From Bradyrhizobium sp. BR 10289 (GTDB lineage Bacteria > Pseudomonadota > Alphaproteobacteria > Rhizobiales > Xanthobacteraceae), in contig NZ_JACOFR010000026.1 in NCBI RefSeq assembly GCF_019455385.1, positions 29,718 to 93,717 on the forward strand: 64,000 nucleotides of DNA. Reading direction: 5' to 3'. The stretch's first letter is position 1. Each line of letters begins with the position of its first letter. The position numbers and the translations under genes are program-made. The notes beneath the pieces are model-generated. The model ran no database searches, was not told the origin of the DNA, and saw only the letters and a program-made list of their open reading frames with translations. This document shows positions 50,966 to 60,302 of the stretch, one piece after another.

Positions 50966-51588
50966 CGCGCGGCCTCGAACCGCTTTGGAAACAGACCACG
51001 CGCGGCGAATTCGCCAATGGATGCGCGCGGACTCGGCTGCTCGCGCTGAAGCAGGGCAGGCGCCAGATGCGCTCCATCTCCCTTGCGACCGAGCGCGACC
51101 ACAATCTCGATGTCAAATCCCTGGGGGACGCCGAGGAGCGTGCGCGCCTTCTCGACGTCGAACCCGCTCATGCCATGAGCAGCCCAGCCGCCGATCGCTG
51201 CCTGATTGGCGAAGTTGGCCCATGCGGCGCCGGCATCGAAGGAGTGGGTCCGCGAGAATTGTGCCTCGGTCTTGCCGGGCGGCGTGAACTCCTTCCTGGA
51301 GAGAAGATAGATCAAGGCCGCCGCATGTTGAGCCCATCCGCGATTGAACTCGATCAGGGGTTCGAGAAAGGTATTGAATTCCGTCTCGCCTCTGAGGGCG
51401 TAGAGAAAGCGCCAGGGCTGCGAGTTGTAGGCGGAGGGTGCCCACCGCGCCGCCTCGAACAACGTCCGAAGCTCGCCTTCCGAAATCTGCTCCTGGGAAA
51501 ATCCCCGGGGGGACCAGCGATCGACGAAGATGCGCTCGGCCGGGTGGTCAGCGACGCGGTTCGTGCGCTGCGATGTCTGGACTGTCAC
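50962..51588 (-). CDS. Nitroreductase family protein
   Basis: A 208-aa FMN-dependent nitroreductase-like protein: RWSPRGFSQEQISEGEL, FEAARWAPSAYNSQPWRFLYA (key residues AARWAPSAYNSQPW), and GFDIEIVVALGRKGD at the FMN site. The start is uncertain: GTG 51588, with AAGAAAGAG upstream, is chosen; ATGs at 51615 and 51624 are in frame. First gene of a two-gene unit with the thiol dioxygenase (overlap of 4 bp). The natural substrate is unknown. Confidence 0.83.
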   Translation of the reverse strand: MTVQTSQRTNRVADHPAERIFVDRWSPRGFSQEQISEGELRTLFEAARWAPSAYNSQPWRFLYALRGETEFNTFLEPLIEFNRGWAQHAAALIYLLSRKEFTPPGKTEAQFSRTHSFDAGAAWANFANQAAIGGWAAHGMSGFDVEKARTLLGVPQGFDIEIVVALGRKGDGAHLAPALLQREQPSPRASIGEFAARGLFPKRFEAAR

Positions 51589-51862
51589 GGTATCTCTTTC
51601 TTGCCGACGAGGCATGGGCAACATGCGCTGCGCCAGCAGATATCACGCTGAGCGTCGTGTCGAACACAGGATACTCACGCCGGAATCAAGTTTGGCAGGA
51701 TCTCAGCAAGCGCGCCCCACTCTTGAGAACCACATTTTCGAATTGCCCACGCGTCGAACAATTCTTTGCCGCGCGCCGAGTCCGCACCGGCAAGATAAGT
51801 CATCATTGGCGGTATTGAGTTACGAGCAGCGTATTCTGCTGAATAAAGGCCGATCGCGGATT

Positions 51863-53581
51863 TCAACCTGCTGACATGCGGGGACGCGTGTGCGTCGCCG
51901 GCGCGACGGCCGCACCACCCGACGGGATCGATTCCAGCAACGACCTCGTATAGGACTGCCGTGGATCGTCGAAGATCTCGGCGACGGTCCCGTGCTCGAC
52001 AATGCGCCCACGGTGCATCACCGAAACGGTGTGAGCGAGCTGGCGGACCAGCGCGAGATCGTGCGAGACGAAGACATAGGTCAGGCCGAGATTAGCCTGT
52101 AGCGTGAGCAGGACTTCGACGATTCCGGCCTGAACGCTGACGTCGAGTGCAGAGGTGGGTTCGTCGAGCACGATCACGTCGGGCTTGAGCACCAGCGACC
52201 GTGCGATGGCAACGCGCTGGCGCTGGCCACCTGACAGGGCCGCCGGCTTGCGGGAGAGCAGGTGCTCGCCCAGTCCGACGTCGGCCAGCGCCCCGCGAAC
52301 CCGTTCCTCACGCTCCTTGCTCGTTCCAACCTTGAACCGGCCAAGCGGTTCACGCACCAACTGCTCGATCGTCCAGGTCGGATCGAGTGAGGTGAACGGA
52401 TTCTGATAGACCAGCTGGAGGTGACGCCACGTCGAGCGCAGTGCCTCAGGCGAGCGACCGGTGATCTGCTCGCCCGCGACTGAGATGGTCCCGCTGTCGG
52501 GTTGTTCGAGACCCAGCAGCAGCCGGACCGCCGTCGTTTTGCCCGAGCCGGACTCGCCTACCAGTGCGTGCGTCGTGCCGGCCGGAACGGTGAACGACAA
52601 GTCGCTTACGGCCGTCAGCGTTTTACCATCGACGGTGAAGGTTTTCCTGACGGCGCTGACTTCGATCTTTGGTGTCGCAGCGTCGCCGGCCTTGACGGTT
52701 CGCAAACCTACATCGCGCAGTGCGGCGTAGCGATCGGGATTGAGGGCCGGAACGTCGGCGCGCAGCTTCCTCGCATAGGCCGACGCCGGCGAGGAGAAGA
52801 CGGTGGCGGTCCGGCCGGCTTCCTGTGTGACGCCGTCCTTGAGCACGACCAGCGCGTTCGCCCGTTCGGCGGCGATTGCCAGATCATGGGTGATGAGCAG
52901 CAGGCTGATCTTGAGATTGTCCTGCAGCCGCGTGAGCAGGTCGAGGATGCGCTTCTGGATCGTGACGTCGAGCGCGGAGGTCGGCTCGTCCGCCACCAGC
53001 AGTGCCGGCCGCGGAAGGATCGCAAGCCCAATCAGCACGCGTTGGAGCATGCCGCCGGACAGTTGGTGCGGATAGGAGCCGTAGACACGCTCAGGATTGT
53101 CCAGCCCGACCTCGGCGAAGGTGTCCAGGATGAGCTGCTTGCGGATCGCGCTGTCGGGCTCGTCGAGCAGCGCGACCGCCTCCTGTGCCTGTGCGCCGAT
53201 GGTCCGCACCGGATTGAGCGAGTTGGCCGGGTCCTGCGGCACGAACCCGATGGCGCGACCCCGCAGCGGCCGGAAACCTCGCTCGGAAATCCCCAGGACT
53301 TCCTGACCGTCGAATGCGACGCGGCCCGTGGCGCGCCCACTGCTGGGAAGCAGCCGCAGCACCGCGCGGGCGATCGTCGACTTGCCCGAGCCGGACTCCC
53401 CGATCAGGGCGAGGCTGTCGCCGCGGCCGAGTTCAAAGCCCACATTGCTCACGACCTCGTGTGGCCCGTAGGAGACCGAGAGGCCATCGACCCGGAGCAA
53501 CGGAAGCGGGCGTAGCGGCACCGGCACGGTGGGCTCGGTGCGCGTAAAGGCGTTGGCGGTTAGTCTGTCTTGCGCAGCCAT
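51863..53581 (-). CDS. Peptide-type ABC transporter, fused double ATPase
   Basis: A 572-aa protein with two complete ABC ATPase halves, equivalent to fused DppD and DppF. Half 1: Walker A GESGSGKST, signature LSGGMLQRV, Walker B LLVADEPTSALD. Half 2: GESGSGKTT, LSGGQRQRV, VIVLDEPTSALD. ATG 53581 is chosen, overlapping the permease gene by 22 bp. It powers the permeases encoded just upstream on the same strand. The order binding protein, permease, permease, ATPase is complete at this locus. Confidence 0.9.
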   Translation of the reverse strand: MAAQDRLTANAFTRTEPTVPVPLRPLPLLRVDGLSVSYGPHEVVSNVGFELGRGDSLALIGESGSGKSTIARAVLRLLPSSGRATGRVAFDGQEVLGISERGFRPLRGRAIGFVPQDPANSLNPVRTIGAQAQEAVALLDEPDSAIRKQLILDTFAEVGLDNPERVYGSYPHQLSGGMLQRVLIGLAILPRPALLVADEPTSALDVTIQKRILDLLTRLQDNLKISLLLITHDLAIAAERANALVVLKDGVTQEAGRTATVFSSPASAYARKLRADVPALNPDRYAALRDVGLRTVKAGDAATPKIEVSAVRKTFTVDGKTLTAVSDLSFTVPAGTTHALVGESGSGKTTAVRLLLGLEQPDSGTISVAGEQITGRSPEALRSTWRHLQLVYQNPFTSLDPTWTIEQLVREPLGRFKVGTSKEREERVRGALADVGLGEHLLSRKPAALSGGQRQRVAIARSLVLKPDVIVLDEPTSALDVSVQAGIVEVLLTLQANLGLTYVFVSHDLALVRQLAHTVSVMHRGRIVEHGTVAEIFDDPRQSYTRSLLESIPSGGAAVAPATHTRPRMSAG

Positions 53582-54408
53582 CGGCTGATCCTGTTCACGG
53601 AGAGGACGGTCGCGATCGTGACCAAGGCGGGCGCGTACACCAGCCACGGCCATTTGAGGTAGTCCTTGCCGATCGAGATCAGCAGACCCCAGTCGGAGGC
53701 CGGCGGCGGATCGCCGTAGCCAAGGAAGTCGAGGCTGGCGATCACCAGGATCGACAGGCCGAACTGCAGAACGGCGAGCGGGAGTACCGAGCGCGATGCG
53801 TTCGGCAGCACGTGTCGCAGCAGGATATGCCAGCGCGAGCCGCCCAGCAGGAACGACGCCTCGACGAACGTCGCATGCCGGGTCTTGATTACTTCCGAAC
53901 GCATCACTCGTGCGAACACCGCCACCGCCGAGACGCCGGTCGCGATCGCTGCGTTGGTGGTGTCGAAGCCGATGGCGGTGACGACGATCACCGCCAGCAG
54001 GAAGTTCGGGATCGCCAGCAGCACGTCGACGAGGCGGGCAAGCAGGATGTCGACCCAGCCCCCGAGGAAGCCCGCCAAGAGGCCTATGAGCCCGCCCGCT
54101 ACGGCGGCAATGACGACGGCAATGAGCGCGCTCGTCACCGAGGACGCCGTGCCGTAGACGACGCGGGTATAGAGGTCGCGGCCGAGGTGGTCGGTGCCGA
54201 ACCAGTGCGCCGCACTTGGGCTCAGCAACTTGTCAGCGGGGACGCCGACGACCGGGCTATGACTCGTGAACAGGCCGGGGGCCAGCGACCAGGCGATCAC
54301 GAGCGCGATGACGGCGAAGGCAAGCGCAACGGTCGGCGGCAGCCGAAGCGCTGCCAGCCGGCTGATTGCCGTAATCCGCGAGTCAGAGGAGAACGAGGTG
54401 AGGGTCAT
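53560..54408 (-). CDS. Peptide-type ABC transporter permease (DppC-like)
   Basis: A 282-aa inner-membrane protein with about six helices. It has the N-terminal AHWFGTDHLGRDLYTRVVYG motif (residues about 65-84) and the EAA-type loop EASFLLGGSRWHILLRHVLPN, both standard for DppC/OppC proteins. It pairs with the permease upstream (4-bp overlap) to form the channel. Confidence 0.9.
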   Translation of the reverse strand: MTLTSFSSDSRITAISRLAALRLPPTVALAFAVIALVIAWSLAPGLFTSHSPVVGVPADKLLSPSAAHWFGTDHLGRDLYTRVVYGTASSVTSALIAVVIAAVAGGLIGLLAGFLGGWVDILLARLVDVLLAIPNFLLAVIVVTAIGFDTTNAAIATGVSAVAVFARVMRSEVIKTRHATFVEASFLLGGSRWHILLRHVLPNASRSVLPLAVLQFGLSILVIASLDFLGYGDPPPASDWGLLISIGKDYLKWPWLVYAPALVTIATVLSVNRISRWLRKTD

Positions 54409-55415
54409 GATGTCATCGCCGCCGATGCGGTAGCGGCGCTGTCGTCAGCGGTGGTCGGGCGATATCTGCGGTTACCGATCAACTTCACGCGCGGGTCGAG
54501 CAGCGGGTAGACCAGATCGGCGATCAAATTGACCAGCACGAACACGACCGCCGCGAGCGAGACGACCGCCTGCAGGACTGGCAAATCCTGCGTACTCACG
54601 GAGCGCTGCACCAGGCTGCCGATCCCGGTGCGTCCGAACACCGTCTCGGTGATCAGCGAGCCGCCGAGCAGCTCGCCGATGGCGAGCGCGATGACAGTGA
54701 CCACTGGGAGTGAAGACGGCTTGAGTAAATGCCTGGCAAAGAGGCGCATCTGCGTCAGGCCGCGGCCGCGCGCAACGGCGGCGTATTCCTGTTCGGACTC
54801 CTTATCCAGGTTGGCGATCAGCACCTCGGCGATCCGGGCGGAGACGGGGATGCCCAGCGCAATCGAGGCAAAAAGAGTGGCCCAGAAACTGTTCGGTTCG
54901 ATCACGCGGAACAGGCCGACCTGAAAGCCGAAGACGTGGATCAGGACCAGGCCGATGACGAAGTTTGGCACCGACAGGAACAGCGACGGGAAGCCGCGCA
55001 GCAAGCCTTGCCCCAATCGTTTCGGAAGAAACTGCGTGCCGTAGCCGATCGTCACCGCCAGCAGCAGCGCGATGGCGAAAGCCTCGGAGGCGAGGATCAG
55101 CGTCGAGGGCAGAACCTCCGCGATCAGGGTTGTCACGGGCCGGCTGGACCGCATCGACAGGCCGAAATCGCCGATGACGAAATGGGACAGTGATGCCCAG
55201 AGCTGGACTGGAATCGGCCTGTCTAGCCCTTGGGCGGCAATGATCTGCCTGATCTGGTCTTCACTGAACCCGTTCTGCGGGTCGCGTAGCACGTTGGTAA
55301 TGGGATCGCCGGGCAGGATGCTGACGACGACGAAGGTGAAGACGTATGCCAGCAGAATAACGACAGCGGCCTGGGCAAAGCGCTTCGCGGCATAGGACAG
55401 ATAGGCGCCTTTCAT
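54405..55415 (-). CDS. Peptide-type ABC transporter permease (DppB-like)
   Basis: A 336-aa inner-membrane protein: first helix VVILLAYVFTFVVVSILPGD, then RPIPVQLWASLSHFVIGDFG, and an EAA loop VARGRGLTQMRLFARHLLKP, as in DppB/OppB. ATG 55415 lies 38 bp after the binding-protein stop. Second gene of the four-gene operon. Confidence 0.9.
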   Translation of the reverse strand: MKGAYLSYAAKRFAQAAVVILLAYVFTFVVVSILPGDPITNVLRDPQNGFSEDQIRQIIAAQGLDRPIPVQLWASLSHFVIGDFGLSMRSSRPVTTLIAEVLPSTLILASEAFAIALLLAVTIGYGTQFLPKRLGQGLLRGFPSLFLSVPNFVIGLVLIHVFGFQVGLFRVIEPNSFWATLFASIALGIPVSARIAEVLIANLDKESEQEYAAVARGRGLTQMRLFARHLLKPSSLPVVTVIALAIGELLGGSLITETVFGRTGIGSLVQRSVSTQDLPVLQAVVSLAAVVFVLVNLIADLVYPLLDPRVKLIGNRRYRPTTADDSAATASAAMTS

Positions 55416-55453
55416 GCCCGTCGACTCCTCGCATTGCTCGGTTGCACGGCGCC

Positions 55454-57106
55454 TTACTCGCCGATCGTCGCCGTGTAATAGCTGGCGTAGGCGATGCCGT
55501 TGTAGACTTCTCCCTTGAGCTTCGGAGACTGCACGTAGATCCGCTGCACGATCTGCGTACGCGGGATGAAATAGCCCTGCTCGAGAACGTAGGCCTGCAA
55601 CTCGTCGAGCAGCGGATTGCGAACCTCGAGAGAAGCCGCACCGGCGATCTTGTCGCGGAGCTCGTTGAGCTTCTTGTCGCTGTCGCCGAGGTTGAACCAG
55701 TTCTCGCCGTTGTTGGCGTCGGTGAGGATGCTGGCTACGGTGCCGGCGTCGATGAAGCTGCGCGTCACCTCGTAGGCCGGCACGGCCGGGCCGCCGAACC
55801 GGACCTTCTCGCCGAACGTCACGACGTCGTAGGCCCGGATGGTGACCTTCCAGCCGATCTTGCCGAGTTGCTGGGCGATGAGCTCGTCGATCGACTTCGC
55901 GGTCGCGAGATACGGGTTGGAGTAGAGCGTCAGCGTCAGCTGCTTGCCGTCCTTGGTCCGGATGCCGCCGGCGCCCTTGGTCCAGCCGGCCTCGTCGAGC
56001 AGCTTCTCGGCCTTGCCGGGATTGTAGACCAGCAGGTCACTGTGGTCGGTTGCACCGGGTACGTTACTCTGGATGAACGACGTCGCCAGCTTCCAGTCGG
56101 GTGTGTAGACGGTGTCGAGGATTTCCTTCCGGTCGATTCCGGCTTGGAGAGCCTGGCGCACCTTCACATCGTTGTACGGCTCCAGCTTGGTGTTGACCGC
56201 CAGGCCGTTGACAAAGCCGAGATAGCGCGGTGTCGCGACGGTGAAGCCCGCCTGCTTGAGCGATTTCAGTTCCTGCGGTGAGGCATTGTATGCGATTTCG
56301 GCTTGGCCGGACTGGACGGCGGCTACCCGCAGAGACGGCTCGGCCACCAGCTTGTAGGTGATCGAATCAAGGAAGGCCGGGCCGGTGTGGCCGACAGCCG
56401 CGGGACCCCAATTGTAGTCCTTGCGCTTGACCAGCTTGACGAAGTCCCCCTCCTTCCAGGAAGCGACGACGTAGGGGCCGCTGCCGGAAGTCTTGCCGAG
56501 ATCGGCTTGCTGCGCCGCGGGCTGCGCGATGGTCTTCGGAGAGATGAGGATCGAGCCGTGATAGCCGAGCGTCGGGATGAAGCCGAGCGTCGGCGCCTTG
56601 AAGACAACATTCACCGTGGTCGCGTCGACCGCTTCGGCGCGGTCATAGGTCTTCGGAAACAGACCAACCGGGTTGATGCCCTCGTTCCGTCGGCCAGCGT
56701 ACCAGATGTCGAGGTTGGCAACGACGGCCGAGGCGTCGAGCGGCGTGCCGTCGGAAAAAGTCACGCCCTTCTTGAGGTGCAGGGTGAACTGGGTGGCGTC
56801 GTTGTTCTGCTCCCAGCTCTCGGCGATCCAGGGGCTGACCTTGCCGTCGGCGTCGACATAGACGAGCTTGTCGGCCACATGGCCCCAGACGTGGCCCTGG
56901 AAGCTGGAGATCGAGCTATTGTTCGGAATCCAGGTGCTGCCCAGCGAGTCAATCAGGAAGGTGATGTCGCCGCCTGTTGGTGGAGCGCCGGCGCTTCGCG
57001 CGGAAGTGATGTCTGCCAGGGCCACCAGCGCGCCGGCTCCCAGTGCAAACGTTGTGATCAACAGGCGGCGTCGGGACAGCGCGAGCAAAGAATAGCGTTT
57101 GGTCAC
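55454..57106 (-). CDS. Peptide-type ABC transporter substrate-binding protein
   Basis: A 550-aa family 5 solute-binding protein (DppA/OppA type). The N-terminus has LSRRRLLITTFALGAGALV, which looks like a twin-arginine signal (SRRRLL) followed by a hydrophobic stretch. Family landmarks are the LHLKKGVTFSDGTPLDASAV segment and KVRQALQAGIDRKEIL. The ligand could be a peptide, an opine, glutathione-like thiols or nickel; sequence does not decide. First gene of the operon, with its promoter in 57107-57300. Confidence 0.88.
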   Translation of the reverse strand: MTKRYSLLALSRRRLLITTFALGAGALVALADITSARSAGAPPTGGDITFLIDSLGSTWIPNNSSISSFQGHVWGHVADKLVYVDADGKVSPWIAESWEQNNDATQFTLHLKKGVTFSDGTPLDASAVVANLDIWYAGRRNEGINPVGLFPKTYDRAEAVDATTVNVVFKAPTLGFIPTLGYHGSILISPKTIAQPAAQQADLGKTSGSGPYVVASWKEGDFVKLVKRKDYNWGPAAVGHTGPAFLDSITYKLVAEPSLRVAAVQSGQAEIAYNASPQELKSLKQAGFTVATPRYLGFVNGLAVNTKLEPYNDVKVRQALQAGIDRKEILDTVYTPDWKLATSFIQSNVPGATDHSDLLVYNPGKAEKLLDEAGWTKGAGGIRTKDGKQLTLTLYSNPYLATAKSIDELIAQQLGKIGWKVTIRAYDVVTFGEKVRFGGPAVPAYEVTRSFIDAGTVASILTDANNGENWFNLGDSDKKLNELRDKIAGAASLEVRNPLLDELQAYVLEQGYFIPRTQIVQRIYVQSPKLKGEVYNGIAYASYYTATIGE

Positions 57107-57606
57107 GAATCCTCCTGTCGGTTCTGGACGTGCCAGTCATCTTCAATCGACAGGAGAAGCGAAATGGAAGGGCTTTGCCATTCCAAATTTCGTTTGAGAC
57201 GGGCAACAAATGCGCTGGGCAAAGGCAGATGAGCGCGACTGCTATTCGCTTTCAAAGCGAGGGGTCGACGAGGTGCTGATCCCAGCGGCCGACAGCGATC
57301 GCCATCCGAGGCACTTGCTCCATAGAGAACCTGGAGATCAGTGGTCGATGCAGAGGCGTGGCGCCCGGTGTTGCGCAAGGCGGTGTCCGTGCGGGCTTTG
57401 TTTGGAAACGGCCGGCAAGCTATTGAGTTGGCTAGACGGCATTTCCGTTAAGTCTTTCCAAATGCCCGTTGAATCGTTGAATAATCAAACTGATTTTGAT
57501 TCCGCCATTCGGAGGTTCGATCCCTCCCGCCCCAGCCAGATTTTTTTCCACACAGCCTGCCCGCGCGCGCATACCATAGCGCGGCACTGATCAAATCGAT
57601 TCAACC
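57107..57606. other. 500-bp intergenic region with tRNA fragment
   Basis: Promoter region of the ABC operon on the left and of the LacI-type gene on the right. Besides the tRNA-Gln fragment at 57492-57538 and a T-run after it, I find no gene and no integrase remnant. Confidence 0.55.
57492..57538 (+). other. tRNA-Gln(TTG) 3'-half fragment, probable attachment-site scar
   Basis: The 47 nt match the 3' part of a tRNA-Gln gene: anticodon loop TTTTGAT with anticodon TTG, the 3' anticodon strand TCCGC, a complete T-arm GGAGG-TTCGATC-CCTCC, the 3' acceptor strand CGCCCCA and GCCA. The 5' half is absent; the bases before it cannot pair as a tRNA. A T-run follows, like the tRNA's own terminator. Integrases that use tRNA genes leave just such a fragment, with the break in the anticodon loop, at the end of the element farthest from the intact tRNA. 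The element would then lie to the left. Confidence 0.75.
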
Positions 57607-58671
57607 GTGGCCGGGATGGTAGCTGGTTCAAAGAGAGCGCGCGGGGGCAGCGGCCGTGTCAAGCTCGAGGAGGTCGCCCGCAAGGCCAATGTCTCGACCG
57701 CGACCGTCTCGCGCGCCTTCAACGAGCCCGACAAGGTCTCCGAAGAGGTCAGGCGGCGGGTCAAGGACGCCGCGCGCGCGCTGAACTGGATTCCGAACGC
57801 GGCCGGACGGGCGCTGGCCTCGCGGCGGACGCATATCGCCGGCGCCATCATCCCGACGCTCGACAACGAAATCTTCGCCCATCAGGTCAGCGGCATGCAG
57901 AGCGTGTTCAGCGAGAACGGCTTCACGCTGTTCCTGGGCTGCTCGAACTACGATCCGGACGAAGGCTTGAAGCAGGCCGACGCCATGCTGGCGCGCGGCG
58001 TCGAAGCGCTGGCGGTGGTCGGTGAAAGCCATCCGCCCGAGCTGTTCGATGCGCTCAATTCGCGCGGCATTCCCTATGTCGTGACGTATTCCTACAACAA
58101 GGCGTCGCCGCATCCGTGCATCGGCTTCGACAACCGCGCCGCTTTCCGTCGCATGACGGATCACCTGCTGTCGCTCGGCCATCGCCGGTTCGCCGGGATC
58201 TTTCAGCCCGACACCAACAACGACCGCGTGAAGGAGAGGCTTCGCGGCGTCAGCGACGCGCTCTCGGCGGCAGGTCTCGACATTGCCGCGCGGGATCTGA
58301 TGATGGGGCCTTCGACGCTGGAGTTCGGTGCGGAAAGCTTTGCGACATTGATGACGCGGACGGCCGAGACCCGGGCCACCGCGATCGTCTGCGGCAACGA
58401 CAATCTGGCGCTCGGCGCGCTGATGGCCGCGCGCGAGAGCGGCCTCGAGGCGCCCAGGGATTTCTCGATCACCGGCTTCGACGACCTCGCAATTTCATCG
58501 CGCTTCTCGCCCGGGCTGACGACGATGAAGGTCGACAATCAGCAGATCGGGGTCCTGGCGGCCAAGGAACTGCTCGCCGTGATCGCGGGCGAGCAGGCGC
58601 AGGTCCAGTCCCGGGAGATCGTGCCTGTCCTGAAACTCCGCCAGAGTGCGGGCGCGGCACGCGGCCGCTGA
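57607..58671 (+). CDS. LacI-family transcriptional regulator
   Basis: A 354-aa regulator: N-terminal helix-turn-helix KLEEVARKANVSTATVSRAF (about 18-37) and hinge AGRALASRRT, then a periplasmic-binding-protein-like core (GAIIPTLDNEIFAHQ, GFDDLAISSRFSPGLT). This looks like the gluconate/GntR-type branch of LacI proteins. The start is GTG 57607 or ATG 57616. It is followed by a perfect palindrome and a sugar-type operon, which it very probably controls. Confidence 0.9.
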   Translation: MAGMVAGSKRARGGSGRVKLEEVARKANVSTATVSRAFNEPDKVSEEVRRRVKDAARALNWIPNAAGRALASRRTHIAGAIIPTLDNEIFAHQVSGMQSVFSENGFTLFLGCSNYDPDEGLKQADAMLARGVEALAVVGESHPPELFDALNSRGIPYVVTYSYNKASPHPCIGFDNRAAFRRMTDHLLSLGHRRFAGIFQPDTNNDRVKERLRGVSDALSAAGLDIAARDLMMGPSTLEFGAESFATLMTRTAETRATAIVCGNDNLALGALMAARESGLEAPRDFSITGFDDLAISSRFSPGLTTMKVDNQQIGVLAAKELLAVIAGEQAQVQSREIVPVLKLRQSAGAARGR

Positions 58672-58744
58672 GGCCGGGCGGCGGCCACAATCGTCTCTTC
58701 GACGGCTGCGCACATCCCTCGGACGGGGCTGCTTGACTCGATTG

Positions 58745-58760
58745 ATGTAAGCGCTTACAT
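58745..58760. promoter_or_regulatory. LacI/GalR-type operator palindrome
   Basis: Perfect 16-bp palindrome ATGTAAGCGCTTACAT with central CG, the usual form of LacI/GalR-family operators. It lies 70 bp after the regulator's stop and 70 bp before the binding-protein ATG. Confidence 0.85.
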
Positions 58761-58830
58761 GGGCCCGTTTTAGGTGCCATGAGAGCAACCGGCGGGCTCC
58801 TCGCCGGGAAGAGACCGAGAGGAAACGACA

Positions 58831-60228
58831 ATGCGCGACAGCTTTTTGCGATGGGCGAGACACTGCTCGATGGCGGTTTCACTGCTCCTGCCGGTGATGG
58901 GAGCTTCGAGCCCCGCAGCGGCCGAGGAGAAACTCGTCGTCTGGTGGAACAAGGGCTACTACAAGGCCGAGGAAGACGCGCTGCTCGATGTCATCAAGAA
59001 GTTCGAGGCCAAGACCGGGGTCAAGGTCGAGCTGTCGCAATATGCGACGCAGGACATGATGCCGAAGCTGGTGGCCGCGCTCGATGCCGGCAGCCCGCCC
59101 GACGTCACCTATGCCGACACCTATCATTTCCAGGGCGCCGGCAAATGGGCGTCTGAAGGCAAGCTGGTCGACCTCACCTCGGTCCTTGCGCCGATCAAGG
59201 GCGAGTTCTCCCCGGAGTCGCTCGACACGGTCATGCTCTACAACGACAAGACCAAGACGAAGGCCTATTACGCCTTCCCGCTGAAGCAGGCGACGCTGCA
59301 TCTGCATTACTGGAAGGATATGCTCGAGGAGGGCGGTCTGAAGGAGACCGACATCCCGAAGGACTGGAAGGGTTTTTGGTCGTTCTGGTGCGACAAGGCG
59401 CAGCCGGCGCTGCGCAAGGCTTCCGGTAAGCGCATCTACGGCATCGGCCATCCCATGGGCGTCGACGCCACCGACAGCTTCATCTCCTTCCTGGTGTTCA
59501 TGGACGCCTACAACGTCGTGCTGGTCGACGACAACGGCAAGCTGCTGGTCGACGATCCCAAGGTGAAGGCGGGCATCGTCGCCGCCATGAAGGACTATGT
59601 CGAGATCGCCGCCAAGGGCTGCACGCCGCAATCGGCGACGAGCTGGAAGGATCCCGACAACAACGTCGCCTTCCACAACAAGACGACGATCATGACGCAC
59701 AATTCGACGATCTCCGTGCCCGGCAAGTGGCTTGACGACGCCAATAACGAGACGCTCACCGCCGAGCAGCGCGAGGAAGCGAAGAAGAATTATTACGATC
59801 GCATCCGCACATTGGTCTGGCCCAACAAGCCGGACGGCTCGCCGGTCCATACCCGCGCCTCCGTGGTGATCGGCCTGATCTTCGAGCAGGCCAAGAACAA
59901 GGAGCGGGCCAAGGAGTTCGTCTCGTTCCTGCTGCGCGACGAAAACCTCCAGCCCTATGTCGAAGGTGCGCTTGGCCGCTGGTTCCCGGTCAAGACCGCG
60001 GCACAGAAGTCCGCCTTCTGGGACGGCGACGTGCATCGCCGCGCCGAGCGCGACCAGTTCTTCGCCGGCGCCGGCGGCTACGAGATGAGCAAGAACTACA
60101 AGTTCACGACGCTCTACAGCGAGAACGTCTGGATGAAGGCCGTCAACGCCATCGTCACCAACAAGGTGCCGGTCGAGAAGGCCGTCGACGACATGATCGC
60201 GCGCATCAAAGAGGTCGCCGGCAACTGA
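58831..60228 (+). CDS. Carbohydrate-type ABC substrate-binding protein
   Basis: A 465-aa family 1 solute-binding protein: signal peptide (about 1-31), KLVVWWNKGYYKAEEDALL, FEAKTGVKVELSQYATQDMM, and DVTYADTYHFQ. ATG 58831 follows GAGAGGAAA. It is downstream of a LacI operator. No permease or ATPase gene follows in this operon, so it must share a transporter encoded elsewhere. Linked kinase and aldolase genes point to uptake of a sugar or sugar acid. Confidence 0.88.
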   Translation: MRDSFLRWARHCSMAVSLLLPVMGASSPAAAEEKLVVWWNKGYYKAEEDALLDVIKKFEAKTGVKVELSQYATQDMMPKLVAALDAGSPPDVTYADTYHFQGAGKWASEGKLVDLTSVLAPIKGEFSPESLDTVMLYNDKTKTKAYYAFPLKQATLHLHYWKDMLEEGGLKETDIPKDWKGFWSFWCDKAQPALRKASGKRIYGIGHPMGVDATDSFISFLVFMDAYNVVLVDDNGKLLVDDPKVKAGIVAAMKDYVEIAAKGCTPQSATSWKDPDNNVAFHNKTTIMTHNSTISVPGKWLDDANNETLTAEQREEAKKNYYDRIRTLVWPNKPDGSPVHTRASVVIGLIFEQAKNKERAKEFVSFLLRDENLQPYVEGALGRWFPVKTAAQKSAFWDGDVHRRAERDQFFAGAGGYEMSKNYKFTTLYSENVWMKAVNAIVTNKVPVEKAVDDMIARIKEVAGN

Positions 60229-60302
60229 CCGTCCAGCCGCAATCGGGATCCTCACGCGCCGCAGGGCGCGTGGGCGATCCGAACCTCCGGGAACGTGGGT
60301 CC

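Noticed and set aside
51675..51866. 63-codon minus-strand frame with TTG start touching the ABC ATPase stop
   Set aside because: No ribosome-binding site, no recognisable product; too weak to call.
57470..57498. TTGA and TCAA half-sites near the tRNA fragment
   Set aside because: Spacing is 4, not 6, so it does not form a FixK/FNR box, and it does not have the right distance to the next gene.
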